IMG/VR virus record: IMGVR_UViG_3300042294_002034
Coordinates: 1 to 40,938 of that record
Origin: a virus
DNA length: 40,938 bases
Direction: 5' to 3' (one strand)
Of this stretch, positions 31,644-40,938 are shown in pieces (position 1 is the first letter of the stretch; the number at the start of each line of letters is the position of its first letter). Under the pieces are notes generated by a model. It was not told where the DNA came from and ran no database searches. It worked only from the letters and a program-made list of their open reading frames with translations. The position numbers and the translations under genes were made by a program.

Positions 31644-32667
31644 TTATCCACTCATTGAATGCGTTCTCGTTATTGAATACTGGGCTAGGTAAAATGCTAG
31701 ATTTATACGGATACAATAAATCTCGTAGCCAATGAGGATAAGTTTGACAAGCAAACAAAATATCATCATAAGTGCAACCGGTCCATTCTATAGTGTAATC
31801 ATCAACCATTCGCCCTCCATCCTCTTGCAAAGATTTCAAAGCTGCTTGATATTTTAAGTCGTCAACTAAAATCACATTACCGTACACTAATTCTATTATT
31901 CCACGAATTTGAAACGGAGTTTGTAAACTTTGATAACGCATTCTGTGCTGTGTCATTTCATAATTTTGTTTGTATTCTATACAACAGATTTTATAATCTT
32001 CCGGTACCAGACCTTCCATTTGAAGCAACTTCAACGAGGCAGCTCTATGATTACCTTCAAACACATATTTCTCATTTGGTTTATCTTCAATTAAGGGTCC
32101 AACTACTAATGGATAGTATGTACCATTTTGTAAAATATCCCGACCCAGTACAGTTTTATCGCTGTGAGAATCTACCAAAAACGGATCATAATGAAAATAT
32201 TTCCAATTTTTGTTGAACATATGACTACGCAATTTCAAATCTGATAGATAATTAAACTTAACCACAAGATTTTTTGACCGAATAAAATTTTTCATATTAA
32301 AATTTATATAGTCTTCGTAATACATTTTTTTAATTTCTTCAAATGAAAACATTCGTTTAATACTTTGGGTATTATAGGTTTTATTTTTAATTACTAGTTT
32401 GAATAGATTATATACTAATCTTTTTTTACCAGGATCAACACTTATAATATAATTTTCTGCTTCCTTCATTGCAGATTCAAACGCCGATCGTTCATCTACA
32501 ATGACATCAAATTGATCTGCAGGTCGTCCTATACATTCTGGATCGCAACGTAATCTTTCCTCAAAATATTGCTCAGGTGTTACAGGAGGGACATTAGGTT
32601 GAAAAAATTGTAAAATGCGTAGTGTTTCTTTTTCGTAAAGTGTATAAACTTTGGTGGTTGGGTCCAT
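31636..32667 (-). CDS. ParB/Srx-like domain protein (2)
   Basis: 343 residues. A ParB/sulfiredoxin-like core with FEGNHRAASLKLL (203-215) follows LGRDILQNGTYYPLVVGPLI; this nucleotide-binding motif also occurs in phage and DNA-modification proteins. The N-terminal 150 residues are helical and unrecognised. It lies five bases downstream of the fibre protein stop and overlaps the radical SAM gene by eight bases, so it is made with the fibre/island operon. Related in motif only to the ParB-like gene at 3383-4012. Function unknown; it could be an NTP-using partner of the radical SAM enzymes. Confidence 0.7.
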   Translation of the reverse strand: MDPTTKVYTLYEKETLRILQFFQPNVPPVTPEQYFEERLRCDPECIGRPADQFDVIVDERSAFESAMKEAENYIISVDPGKKRLVYNLFKLVIKNKTYNTQSIKRMFSFEEIKKMYYEDYINFNMKNFIRSKNLVVKFNYLSDLKLRSHMFNKNWKYFHYDPFLVDSHSDKTVLGRDILQNGTYYPLVVGPLIEDKPNEKYVFEGNHRAASLKLLQMEGLVPEDYKICCIEYKQNYEMTQHRMRYQSLQTPFQIRGIIELVYGNVILVDDLKYQAALKSLQEDGGRMVDDYTIEWTGCTYDDILFACQTYPHWLRDLLYPYKSSILPSPVFNNENAFNEWINE

Positions 32668-32672
32668 TTGTT

Positions 32673-33215
32673 TTAGAAATTCATGCCAAAATAAATTGCG
32701 TTGGGTCCTTGTAAATTCACTAATCTTGTGGCAGTGTTAGCAAAAGTCTGCACAGGTTCTACTATTGCCGTTGTTATGGTTGCAGTCAATGCCCAAGTAT
32801 TATATCTAAAACCAAGCGGCAAAGTGGTGCTAACAAAAGTATCAACCACTATTGATCCATTGCTGTACACGCCACTGGCCCCGCCGGCCACTATAGTAGA
32901 AGACAACGAATTATATAGCGAAACAGAAGTAGCGCCAAAATTCAATGAAATGTTAGGAGTAAGTTGATAGGTATATGTAGGCGGTGGCCCTTCTTGTGCA
33001 TCTCCTATTGTTGCAAATCGGGATATTTGTAAAACAGAGTAAACTCGCACGTTGGCAGAACTGTTTGCAAATATATATTCATTAATAGTTGCTGTGATAT
33101 TGGCAACTAGTGTGCTTACGTCAGTGGATGTGTTATAAAATCCGTAGGTGAGCACATAGCTATTTGAGGTTATTGGATCTACAACAAGACTGTCTGGTAA
33201 GGTGCGATAGGACAT
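32673..33215 (-). CDS. Small fibre-associated structural protein
   Basis: 180 residues, Ser/Thr/Val/Ala-rich with alternating hydrophobic residues: beta structure is likely (SNSYVLTYGFYNTSTDVSTL, SVSLYNSLSSTIVAGGASGV). No family is recognised. It directly follows the fibre gene (stop TAA next to ATG), so a tail-fibre or baseplate accessory role is inferred from operon position and composition. Confidence 0.55.
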   Translation of the reverse strand: MSYRTLPDSLVVDPITSNSYVLTYGFYNTSTDVSTLVANITATINEYIFANSSANVRVYSVLQISRFATIGDAQEGPPPTYTYQLTPNISLNFGATSVSLYNSLSSTIVAGGASGVYSNGSIVVDTFVSTTLPLGFRYNTWALTATITTAIVEPVQTFANTATRLVNLQGPNAIYFGMNF

Positions 33216-33827
33216 TTAACCAAAGTTTAAACCAAATTGAGAATAATAGTTTGTGCCATCATAATAAATGCTCACAATATCTACAGCATTTGGTGTTGTA
33301 GTTAGTGTTGGTGCCACTGCCCCTGGCCAGCGTGTTCCTGTGGGCCAGGTTACAAATCTACCTCCGGTACCATCTTGAATTAATTTTAAAATAAAATTAC
33401 CTACACCAATTGGAGCAGTGTATGATAAAACACAGTTTGCAGTAAGGGTTAGATTTTGTTTTTGTCTATTTCGCCAATCAATAGTAAACACAGGTCCTGA
33501 AATGCTGTTATTGAATTCAGTAGGAAACACCACAGTATTTGTAGCAGACACATTACCTATAAAAGCAGTTCCTGTTAAATTTAGATTTCCATTTATGCCA
33601 ACTCCGCCCTTGACTACCAACGCCCCGGTATTACTATTGATACTGATAGTTTGAGAAAGTATATTAACTGTTGGCGCCGTAAAGGTGCCAGAACCAGGAA
33701 CGAAGGAGAGCGCACTTGAAACATATTGATTTGTGCTTCTCCCCGATATACTAGGTTGCAATGATAGGTAATAATTTGTCGATTCAGTCCCAATTGGCAG
33801 GATCGGAAAAGACTGCGAATTAAGCAT
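33216..33827 (-). CDS. Tail fibre-like protein with C-terminal beta domain
   Basis: 203 residues. The segment GALVVKGGVGINGNLNLTGT is the repeat found in environmental phage fibres. The C-terminus (LTLTANCVLSYTAPIGVGNF, SIYYDGTNYYSQFGLNFG) is a phage fibre end domain. It would be a trimeric fibre or fibre tip attached to the virion. The start overlaps the 1061-residue protein stop (TAATG). Confidence 0.7.
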   Translation of the reverse strand: MLNSQSFPILPIGTESTNYYLSLQPSISGRSTNQYVSSALSFVPGSGTFTAPTVNILSQTISINSNTGALVVKGGVGINGNLNLTGTAFIGNVSATNTVVFPTEFNNSISGPVFTIDWRNRQKQNLTLTANCVLSYTAPIGVGNFILKLIQDGTGGRFVTWPTGTRWPGAVAPTLTTTPNAVDIVSIYYDGTNYYSQFGLNFG

Positions 33828-36800
33828 TATGCTTGCGCCTCAGTCCATGACAGTCGACACGCACATGACGCGGTTGATGATCCAATATTACGAACCATGA
33901 TGGTAATGATATCTGGACCATTGGGGTAAAACGCAGTATTGCTCCTAGATTCTCCACCACCTAGTATGCTTGATCCCATATCTCTTACCAACTCTAATTC
34001 TTGCTGTGTAGTTGTAAAGTTAGAACCACCGGCTGTATTTAGATAAAATCCATAAATTGTTTCACCGCCGGTTAGGGTTGTGCCTCCTTGATGAGGCACA
34101 TATTGGGCCAAGCTAGAACCACCCACTGACTGCCAGCTGACCGAGCCATTGCCTGCAAAGCCATTTAGAACAAGTGTCACCAAGAATTGGCCAGTGCTTG
34201 TAAAGTCCAACTGTCGTAAAACCATCTGCATACGATTTATAAGTTCTCTAGAACCTAGTGTGCCACCGGCCAAACCATTACTCACACTAGGAGCAATTCT
34301 AAAGCTTAGTAAAGCATTCGTAGCTCCTGACGCAATGGCAAGGGTAGACGTCATACCTTGGGTAAACACAAATGATTTATCATCATCATAACGGCCGTCC
34401 ATGATAACACTAGTACCCCAGTGACTGATAGTAGGACTAAAGCTGGGACTGTGTAGTTCTACTGCCACCGGAGCTGTGTTACTATAGGTAAAGCTCTGTG
34501 GACCACCGGTTCCCATTGTGCTAAAAATCATTGCTTGCGTAGTCGACGAAGTTGCTGCCTCGGTCAATGTGACACTTGTGTTTGTGGAAACACTAGCTAC
34601 AAACGTGTCTGCAGGAATACCAGTACCTACTACATACTGTCCAACTCTTACATTAATTGTGTTACTTGCTGTCACAACTGCGCTGTTGGCAGTTTGAACT
34701 ACAGTTTGTGTTACACCTGGACTGCCTCTAGTTAATCCAGTGAAGGTTGGACCAAATGTAACTGTTTGTGTAGAGGTAAATGTGGCAGGTTGACTCAGTG
34801 TCACTGACGTGTTTGTTACCACACTTTGCACAGTAGTTCCCGACGGGATACCATTGGCAACTACATATTGTCCTGTAGAAATTCCGGTAGTATTAGTGCC
34901 AGTTATTGTGGTACTGCCTGAAGTAAGATTAAAACTTAATAATGCTGCACCACTTTTTCCTGTATATGTAACAAATTCACTTGCGGTCTGGTTATGCACC
35001 CATAAGGTGCCTGCAGCAGGAAACTCTAAATGATCTGCTACATTTATAGTAGCATCGCCAGTTCCTAGACTAGAAGACAATATTGTATACTTACTTAGGG
35101 TATTGACTTCATATCTACCTGGCAAGTTACCTGAACGCATGTAAGCTTCATAGTTTATATTGTTATTGGCTTGTTTGTGGCAGTATATGATATCTCCATT
35201 GGTGCCACGGAAACCCCAACGGATAAATCCTGCACCGTACCAGGAATAATCAATATAAAACATCTGCATACGACCTAGATCTAATCTGTATCCGCTAGGC
35301 CCAGTACCATCAACTCGATCAATGTTCCATTGACTTTGTGAGATTCTTTGATCTATAGTTTTTGTAATTACTGCATTGTTAGCTGCTATCAAACCACGAT
35401 ATGGTGGTGTGATTGTAAAACTGGAATCTGATGTAATATCAACCACACGATAGGTCATACCTTTGATATTAATGAAGTCATTTGGACTCAGCTGTTTAGC
35501 AAAAATGGGGGTAGCACCATTGTTAGTAGCTGCAGATACCACTGCACCTCCTACTGCCACATTCCCCAATGAACCAATTTGATACGTAGAGCTTCTTTTG
35601 ACTGCGTATAATTGCTGACCATCAAATTCAAAGAACAATCCGTTTTGATCGTCAAACATTCCTAGTCTAATACTTGCTCCTACCCAATTATTCACAGTCA
35701 ATTGCGGAAAACCAGTAGCGATGGCGCTGCTTGGCGTACTTGCAGCAGTATATGTAAATCTATATCTATCTAAGCTTTGCACCACTGTGAAACTGCCATT
35801 GTAAGCTGTTTCATTGCAGCCAGCTATAATTATGTTTAAACCTGGTTGTACAAACTGAGCTTGTTTGGTTATCACTGTGACTGTGGTACCGCTGCTTGTA
35901 ATACTGTCAACTTGAATACTAGGCTTCATTGTAGAGCCAGTGCTCATTTGCAAACCTTTACCTGACTGGTAACGGAAGTATCTACGAGTTTGTCTAATAA
36001 TTTGTTCGTTATGACTTGAGGTAAATGTACTGAATTGTACACCGCCGTCATAGGCGCGATGTTGGAAAGCACCTTGGGGTCTTACATAAACATTGCCACC
36101 AGTGGGATTACCAGCCGGAGCGTTGACTGTATAATAACTGAAAGAAAAACTATTTCCTACACCTGATACAACCCATGATCCGTTTGCGTTAGTCTGGTTG
36201 GTGCCAGACACTGCTATTTCGTTGCCAACTGCTAAACCATGTGGCACTGATGTCACTACGTTAACCAAGTTACCACTAAACCCAATGCTGCTAAAAGTGA
36301 TAGCGGCATTACTAAACAAAGTTCCGCTGTATGCAGCAGTGACACCGCTGACAAAAATTGAACCAGTCACACCAGTGAATGCACTGCGAGCTGTGTATGA
36401 AAAACTGGTTCCAGCACTAATACTGTCAATGATGTATAAACCATCTGCACCTGCGAATAGTGTGTCAACAATAAAAACTGGTGTTCCTGCAGCCGGTGGA
36501 CTGGAAGTTAGTACTGTGACTGTTCTAGAACCATTGGTAACATTAACACCAGTGATGGTAATTGGGTTATTTGTATTCCATGATGCAAACGGACGATTGT
36601 TAGTTAAACCAAGACTTTCCCATTTAGTAGCTTGTGTGCTATATTCAAAGTCAGTATCAATTAATGCCTGCGGTGTACTTGTTCTAAATTTGTTTACAGG
36701 ATCTGTGTATAATTCTGAAGGTTTAAAACTTTCGTCAAATTCGTCAATGATAATTTGCAGTTTGTCGGTGCTGGTCATGCCGCTAGTGTTATATGCCAAC

Positions 36801-37012
36801 ACAATAGTGGTTATGGTATTGTTCACAGCATCAGTAGTAATGCTATGACCGGTAATTGTTAAACTAGCATCTGAAAAATTAAAAATTACTTGATTTGTAG
36901 TTACATTGGTAATCAGTACAAAACGCTCTCTAGGTAAAGATCTAGGTATAATAATAGTTCTTGTACTTGGTATAAATGTATAATAAGTGTCTAAAATCGC
37001 TTTTCTAGCCAT
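33827..37012 (-). CDS. Large tail fibre/adhesin structural protein
   Basis: 1061 residues. The N-terminus MARKAILDTYYTFIPSTRTI and PRERFVLITNVTTNQVIFNF is typical of structural proteins of environmental T4-like phages. The body is a series of beta-rich modules. Two Ig-like segments near 694-740 and 770-815 carry GQYVVANGIPSGTTVQSVVT and GQYVVGTGIPADTFVASVST; a related one occurs in gp14. It begins a fibre operon with a CTAAATA element and a GGAG ribosome site at the ATG. Receptor recognition or a baseplate-linked role is likely. Confidence 0.75.
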   Translation of the reverse strand: MARKAILDTYYTFIPSTRTIIIPRSLPRERFVLITNVTTNQVIFNFSDASLTITGHSITTDAVNNTITTIVLAYNTSGMTSTDKLQIIIDEFDESFKPSELYTDPVNKFRTSTPQALIDTDFEYSTQATKWESLGLTNNRPFASWNTNNPITITGVNVTNGSRTVTVLTSSPPAAGTPVFIVDTLFAGADGLYIIDSISAGTSFSYTARSAFTGVTGSIFVSGVTAAYSGTLFSNAAITFSSIGFSGNLVNVVTSVPHGLAVGNEIAVSGTNQTNANGSWVVSGVGNSFSFSYYTVNAPAGNPTGGNVYVRPQGAFQHRAYDGGVQFSTFTSSHNEQIIRQTRRYFRYQSGKGLQMSTGSTMKPSIQVDSITSSGTTVTVITKQAQFVQPGLNIIIAGCNETAYNGSFTVVQSLDRYRFTYTAASTPSSAIATGFPQLTVNNWVGASIRLGMFDDQNGLFFEFDGQQLYAVKRSSTYQIGSLGNVAVGGAVVSAATNNGATPIFAKQLSPNDFINIKGMTYRVVDITSDSSFTITPPYRGLIAANNAVITKTIDQRISQSQWNIDRVDGTGPSGYRLDLGRMQMFYIDYSWYGAGFIRWGFRGTNGDIIYCHKQANNNINYEAYMRSGNLPGRYEVNTLSKYTILSSSLGTGDATINVADHLEFPAAGTLWVHNQTASEFVTYTGKSGAALLSFNLTSGSTTITGTNTTGISTGQYVVANGIPSGTTVQSVVTNTSVTLSQPATFTSTQTVTFGPTFTGLTRGSPGVTQTVVQTANSAVVTASNTINVRVGQYVVGTGIPADTFVASVSTNTSVTLTEAATSSTTQAMIFSTMGTGGPQSFTYSNTAPVAVELHSPSFSPTISHWGTSVIMDGRYDDDKSFVFTQGMTSTLAIASGATNALLSFRIAPSVSNGLAGGTLGSRELINRMQMVLRQLDFTSTGQFLVTLVLNGFAGNGSVSWQSVGGSSLAQYVPHQGGTTLTGGETIYGFYLNTAGGSNFTTTQQELELVRDMGSSILGGGESRSNTAFYPNGPDIITIMVRNIGSSTASCACRLSWTEAQA

Positions 37013-37032
37013 GGTTGCTCCGATATATACCT

Positions 37033-37039
37033 TATTTAG
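37033..37039 (-). promoter_or_regulatory. Late promoter of the fibre operon (CTAAATA)
   Basis: CTAAATAAGG on the minus strand about 20 bases before the ATG at 37012, followed by a GGAG ribosome site. It probably drives the fibre genes and the glycan/radical SAM island. Confidence 0.55.
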
Positions 37040-37042
37040 CTG

Positions 37043-37573
37043 TTACATACCCAACACAATATCAACTGGTTTGAATGGGTATATTTTTAGGGTAGGATTA
37101 CTAGAGCCTGGTTGAGTCCGGGCATTAACTACAGTTCCAGCCGGGGGTGAATCTGCAAATTTTATATTGCCCGAGGATATGGTATAGCCCCTACTGGCGC
37201 AAAGTGTTGAGCTCAACCAAACCGTATCCGAGTTTTCAGCAAACGCCGGCTGAAAAATGCCGTTTATTGTTACCAGTAAATTCCAAGGACTGGTTAATGT
37301 GACCTGACTTTGATTATACCTAGGAACGAATGTATTAATTGTACCATCAGGATAGATTTCGTCAAGATCATACACAGCAGCAGATGTAATTGTGCTGTTG
37401 TCAGAAAAATTAATACCCGAAAGAAGGGTGAAATATGACGCAGTGATATTACCAGTGGTAACAATATCTGTTAATGTTTGTCTCTTCCAAGCATTATTTG
37501 TTTGATTGTAAATGTAAGTGATACCATTTACTGTAGTGGTTTGGCCGTTAGCAGGATTGGTTGGAAATGACAT
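37043..37573 (-). CDS. Small virion structural protein (fibre-associated)
   Basis: 176 residues. The N-terminus FPTNPANGQTTTVNGITYIY followed by NAWKRQTL is a phage structural pattern (an N-terminal Trp-containing cap seen in many fibre-related proteins). The rest is beta-rich with no catalytic motif. An AAAGGTC ribosome site lies ahead of the ATG, about 20 bases after the stop of the LamG protein. Its role as a fibre or baseplate component is inferred from neighbours. Confidence 0.6.
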   Translation of the reverse strand: MSFPTNPANGQTTTVNGITYIYNQTNNAWKRQTLTDIVTTGNITASYFTLLSGINFSDNSTITSAAVYDLDEIYPDGTINTFVPRYNQSQVTLTSPWNLLVTINGIFQPAFAENSDTVWLSSTLCASRGYTISSGNIKFADSPPAGTVVNARTQPGSSNPTLKIYPFKPVDIVLGM

Positions 37574-37593
37574 CGTTTGACCTTTTTACATAC

Positions 37594-40500
37594 TTATCTT
37601 AATTTGAAAGTAGCTGTGGGTGGTGTAAAGTTAGCGGTGTAACGGGCGAAACGGGTGATGCGTAGGTCGTCTATGTAACCGTTAAGACCATGAGCAGCAG
37701 GGAAGCCGCCAGCATAAGAAGCAGCACTACCACTTGTATTGGTTGAATAGGTTGTTGTTGATCCTTCTTGAGTACCATTCACAAATAGCCTGACGCTGCT
37801 CCCACTTCTTGTGACCGCCAAGTGATACCAAGTATTAGTTACCGTTTGCGTTGTGCCGGTTATTAAGCTACCAACATTGTGTTGGTTGACAACGACTTTG
37901 TTTAAGCTGTTTCTATCAACGGCAAGATATAGGTAGTTTGTAACGTTCTTAATGAATATGACATCTAAGTTGCCATCTCCTGCGCCACTTCTGTAATACC
38001 AGCACTCTTGAGTGAAATCACCTGTTTGATCTAGGTTGACAGAGTTAGGCAACGCTAGGTAATCCCCCGTTCCATCAAACGCCAATGAACTACCACCAAA
38101 TTTGCTTTGTACTCTAGAAACTCTTGCACCCCCTACTGCCTCAAGTGCATTCTTGGCGGTGACGTCCACAATTCCGGCATTAGTAAAGTTTAAGAGAAGT
38201 TGAGTGTTAGCGATGTTAGTCAATGGCGCAGTTGGTGGAGTAAAAGAGGAGGTATAGACGGCAGTACCTTTAACTATCCTGAAATCTGCCATATATCCGT
38301 TGAAATTTTCTCCTGCATAGCCCAAAAGTCCACCAATATACAACGGTACATTTTGTTCAACAACAGCAATATTTTGGCTAAACACTTCGGCACCATTAAG
38401 GAACATTTTAAGCGTTGTTCCGTTATGAGACCACGCACAATGCGACCACGCAAAACGAGGAACTATACCAGAAGAGGCGTAGATAGTGCCGTTGTAATAT
38501 GCTAATGCGCCAGTGGTTATGTTTATGAAGCCTTCGTAGCTGGTTGTACCTGAATTAGATACTCTTTTTGCAAACAATGCGTGGTAGTCGACGTAATTTC
38601 CTATTAAATACACCCAGCATTCCGCAGTCCATGCCGCACTGGCCAAGTTGAGGCCTGTATTATTTGATACCCATAATTCATTGGAATCGATGCCATTAAA
38701 ATAACCACTACCACCTACGGCTGCTGCGTTATATTCGGCAGCGGAAGCGAATGGGCTGAAGGCTTGGACGGACGGGGTGCCGCCAGCAACTGTAATTGTC
38801 TTTGCAGTTGCTTGCGTATTTTTGTCAAAGAACCTATTGCTTGCACAAGTCAGTAATACAGTATTTGTTACATCTGTAAGTTGTGCAGTAGGTACTGTAA
38901 TAGTTGTTTGTGTTGGGTCATAAGCAGCAGTACCTTTTATTATTCTTACGTTAGAAATGTATCCTTCTAGGTCATAACCGGAACCTGTATATCTAGTTCC
39001 AATATAACTAGTGGTCGGGGAAACATTTAGGTTCTTTGAGTTTGTTGCAGTAGCAACTCTACTACCGTTCAAGTAAACAGATAATGTTGTTCCAGAACGA
39101 ACAGCAACACAATGTTGCCAAGAGTTATTTGGTATTGATGCTGTGGCTTCTTCAATCGTAGTTGTGCCGTCAAAGAATCCCAACTTGTAACCAATACCGC
39201 CTAATCCAAACGCAAATGCCCATGCGCCCGTATTTGATGAATCCCGCGCATCAATAATATATTTTGTGTTTGGCGTACTGGTGACATAAACAAATGCCTC
39301 TACGGTAAAATCTCCAGTACCAAAAGCAACAGAACTACCAGAGTTCCAACTTAAGAAATCCCCACTTCCATCAAAGAAATTACTCCACCCCGTCTGGCTA
39401 AACGGGCTGAATGTACCTTGCGTGGTATTACTACCGTTACGATTGATCACAAATCTATTTGTGCTTTGATCTACAAATCTCTGATTGTTTTCACCTTGTG
39501 GATATTGCAGCGATAAGAAACTAGTATTAGCTACAGCAGTAAGACTTATACTAGGCGGAGTAAATGCCCCTGTATATGCAGTAGATCCGTTTATGATACG
39601 AAAATCAGCGATGTATCCGGTGGTACTTTCATACCCTGCAGCAGGCAATCCTGACCCTCCACCTATACGTATACCAGCCAAGTTGCTAGTTCCTTGAGTA
39701 CCTCCACTAGTTGATGCAGCTACCGTGCCATTAAAATAAAGAGTAACTGTAGCGCCGTTTCTGGCCAATGCAATATGTGTCCACTGATTAATAAAACAAC
39801 CAGTAAACGTTGTGGTTATTGAACCGCCGCCGCCGGAAACATAAAATGTTGTAGTGGTTGCGCCAATGTAGTCAGTTCTGATATCAACATCTCCAGTCTG
39901 CGTACTGTCAGCTTTAGTAGAGAAAAATACCATCGCAGCACCCAACTTAGTTGGATATACCCAAAATTCCACAGTAAAATTGCTAGACCCAAAATTCACA
40001 GGTGCGCTATTTGTCAGCGATATAAAGTCTCCTGTGCCATCAAAATAACCGCTACCTATATTTTGGTCAGTTTCTATAAATGGAGCGAACGTTTGTACAG
40101 TGGTATTACCTTCTACTGTAACAGCAAAAGCATTTGTGCTATTATCTCTGAACCTATTGCTTTGACACGTTAAAAGTTGTGTATTTGCCACCGCAGTTAA
40201 TGGTGTAGTCGAAGGAGTAAAGTTACTTGTATAAAGTGCCGTGCCCTTGACTACACGAACATTAGATATGTAACCATTGAAAGGATAATTGGCACTAGGG
40301 TCGCCGTTTCGGCGATCGCCAATATTGAAAGATTCTGAACTTGTAAAATTGGTTGAGTTTGTTGTTGTGGCATCCTGCACACCGTTCACAAAAAGTCTGA
40401 AGGTTGATCCACTCCTTGTGGCTGCAAAATGATACCACACTCCAGCAGATAAAGTTGTAGCTCCTTGTAATGGTATACCGGCGAAATATATCTTTGATTG

Positions 40501-40938
40501 ATAAAAACTTAATGCGTAGGTTCCGCCTCCGTTGCCATTACCTTTTCCCAATAGGTGCGCATATTCTAGGCTATAACTTGTTAACGAAGCTACGCTGTAA
40601 ACCCAGCATTCAATTGTGAAATCCCCAGTTCCAAAATCCAGCGCGGAGGTATTGGCAATTTGTATTCTGTCACCATTGCCATCAAAGAAGTTACTCCAGT
40701 TGGCAAGATAAGGACTAACCTTCGAGGGCCTAGCATCGCCATTCACAGTTAAATTAAAATCATTGGTACTTGAATCGCGAATCCATACATTGGCACCAGT
40801 ATCTGCTGGCAATGCTAGTGTGGTTAAATTAAAATATGTATCAAATGTACTGACTGCGATACTGATAGTGGCCTGCACTGATTGTGCTTGTGCATCATCT
40901 ACAATTACAGTAAGGTCATAGCTGCCATCAGTTGGCAC
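37594..40938 (-). CDS. LamG-repeat adhesin/tail fibre (partial, N-terminus outside window)
   Basis: At least 1114 residues; the reading frame runs off the window edge, and the visible GTG at the edge is not necessarily the start. It starts with an Ig/cadherin-like piece ([20 protein letters not shown]), then five LamG/concanavalin-like domains about 200-230 residues apart, each with a FDGxGDxxxL...GDFTxExWVY core. Linkers repeat ([20 protein letters not shown], with LTCxSNRFxD). LamG domains bind glycans, so this is probably a receptor-binding fibre. The repeat copies differ enough to be old duplications. Confidence 0.85.
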   Translation of the reverse strand: MPTDGSYDLTVIVDDAQAQSVQATISIAVSTFDTYFNLTTLALPADTGANVWIRDSSTNDFNLTVNGDARPSKVSPYLANWSNFFDGNGDRIQIANTSALDFGTGDFTIECWVYSVASLTSYSLEYAHLLGKGNGNGGGTYALSFYQSKIYFAGIPLQGATTLSAGVWYHFAATRSGSTFRLFVNGVQDATTTNSTNFTSSESFNIGDRRNGDPSANYPFNGYISNVRVVKGTALYTSNFTPSTTPLTAVANTQLLTCQSNRFRDNSTNAFAVTVEGNTTVQTFAPFIETDQNIGSGYFDGTGDFISLTNSAPVNFGSSNFTVEFWVYPTKLGAAMVFFSTKADSTQTGDVDIRTDYIGATTTTFYVSGGGGSITTTFTGCFINQWTHIALARNGATVTLYFNGTVAASTSGGTQGTSNLAGIRIGGGSGLPAAGYESTTGYIADFRIINGSTAYTGAFTPPSISLTAVANTSFLSLQYPQGENNQRFVDQSTNRFVINRNGSNTTQGTFSPFSQTGWSNFFDGSGDFLSWNSGSSVAFGTGDFTVEAFVYVTSTPNTKYIIDARDSSNTGAWAFAFGLGGIGYKLGFFDGTTTIEEATASIPNNSWQHCVAVRSGTTLSVYLNGSRVATATNSKNLNVSPTTSYIGTRYTGSGYDLEGYISNVRIIKGTAAYDPTQTTITVPTAQLTDVTNTVLLTCASNRFFDKNTQATAKTITVAGGTPSVQAFSPFASAAEYNAAAVGGSGYFNGIDSNELWVSNNTGLNLASAAWTAECWVYLIGNYVDYHALFAKRVSNSGTTSYEGFINITTGALAYYNGTIYASSGIVPRFAWSHCAWSHNGTTLKMFLNGAEVFSQNIAVVEQNVPLYIGGLLGYAGENFNGYMADFRIVKGTAVYTSSFTPPTAPLTNIANTQLLLNFTNAGIVDVTAKNALEAVGGARVSRVQSKFGGSSLAFDGTGDYLALPNSVNLDQTGDFTQECWYYRSGAGDGNLDVIFIKNVTNYLYLAVDRNSLNKVVVNQHNVGSLITGTTQTVTNTWYHLAVTRSGSSVRLFVNGTQEGSTTTYSTNTSGSAASYAGGFPAAHGLNGYIDDLRITRFARYTANFTPPTATFKLR

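Noticed and set aside
36198-36848. 216-codon open frame opposite the fibre gene
   Set aside because: It lies entirely antisense to a well-supported fibre gene, with no ribosome site or recognisable domain; it follows from the base composition of the opposite strand.
36969-36981. TATAAAT-like sequences within coding regions as late promoters
   Set aside because: Such AT-rich matches occur by chance here; only elements near gene starts with a ribosome site nearby were kept.
37594-40938. DNA repeat array or CRISPR in the LamG region
   Set aside because: The repetition is at protein-domain level with diverged sequence about 600-700 bases apart; there are no short direct repeats with spacers.
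1-40938. tRNA genes, integrase or lysogeny module
   Set aside because: No cloverleaf-like segment, recombinase or repressor was recognised by eye; almost all sequence is accounted for by packed coding regions.

Overview
This window is part of the genome of a T4-like contractile-tailed phage, probably of the environmental (marine or freshwater) branch that includes cyanophage- and pelagiphage-type myoviruses. The evidence is a set of T4 virion genes recognisable from their sequence: large terminase gp17, small terminase gp16, head-completion nuclease gp4, tail sheath gp18, tail tube gp19, neck proteins gp13 and gp14, and tail completion protein gp15. A T4-type dNMP kinase, AT-rich composition and T4-like late promoter motifs (variants of TATAAATA) at gene starts support this. 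No photosynthesis, tRNA, integrase or CRISPR feature was seen. The host cannot be named; a signal peptide on one phage protein only points to a bacterium with Sec export.

Layout. (1) 1-2.8 kb: a 2OG-Fe(II) oxygenase coupled to gp17, which is preceded by an HNH/NUMOD3 homing endonuclease gene. (2) 2.85-3.4 kb: a plus-strand HNH gene. (3) 3.4-11.1 kb: a run of mostly disordered, low-complexity proteins, several starting with a short amphipathic peptide ending in (I/L)xE, like the capsid-targeting peptides of T4 internal head proteins. Among them are a lytic transglycosylase, a ParB-like protein, a basic protein and an AT-hook protein; a signal-peptide nuclease of the SNase family sits in the middle. 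(4) 11.1-15.1 kb: gp16, a second HNH/NUMOD3 gene, gp4 and tail proteins. (5) 15.1-19.1 kb: gp19 and a very large gp18. (6) 19.2-23.1 kb: a small zinc-ribbon gene, dNMP kinase, gp13 and conserved phage genes, three of them behind near-consensus host sigma70-type promoters. (7) 23.1-26.3 kb, plus strand: gp14, gp15 and a Nudix hydrolase. (8) 26.3-32.7 kb: an accessory island with a sialyltransferase-like protein, NeuB-like synthase, sulfotransferase, PhyH-like protein, NeuA-like cytidylyltransferase, two tandem radical SAM/SPASM enzymes and a ParB-like protein. (9) 32.7-40.9 kb: tail fibre/adhesin genes, ending in a partial protein with five LamG-like domains.

How it fits together. Late genes carry a (C/A/T)TAAATA element close upstream, and several of these elements include the stop codon of the preceding gene. 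The fibre genes run into the glycan/radical SAM island with overlapping stops and starts, so the island is probably expressed late together with the fibres. That suggests glycosylation or sulfation of virion fibres, or alteration of host surface sugars. The dNMP kinase lies behind a nested promoter/terminator that could keep an early gene separate from late read-through. The two most novel elements are the phage-encoded nonulosonic-acid (sialic-acid-like) plus radical SAM island and the battery of putative targeted internal head proteins.
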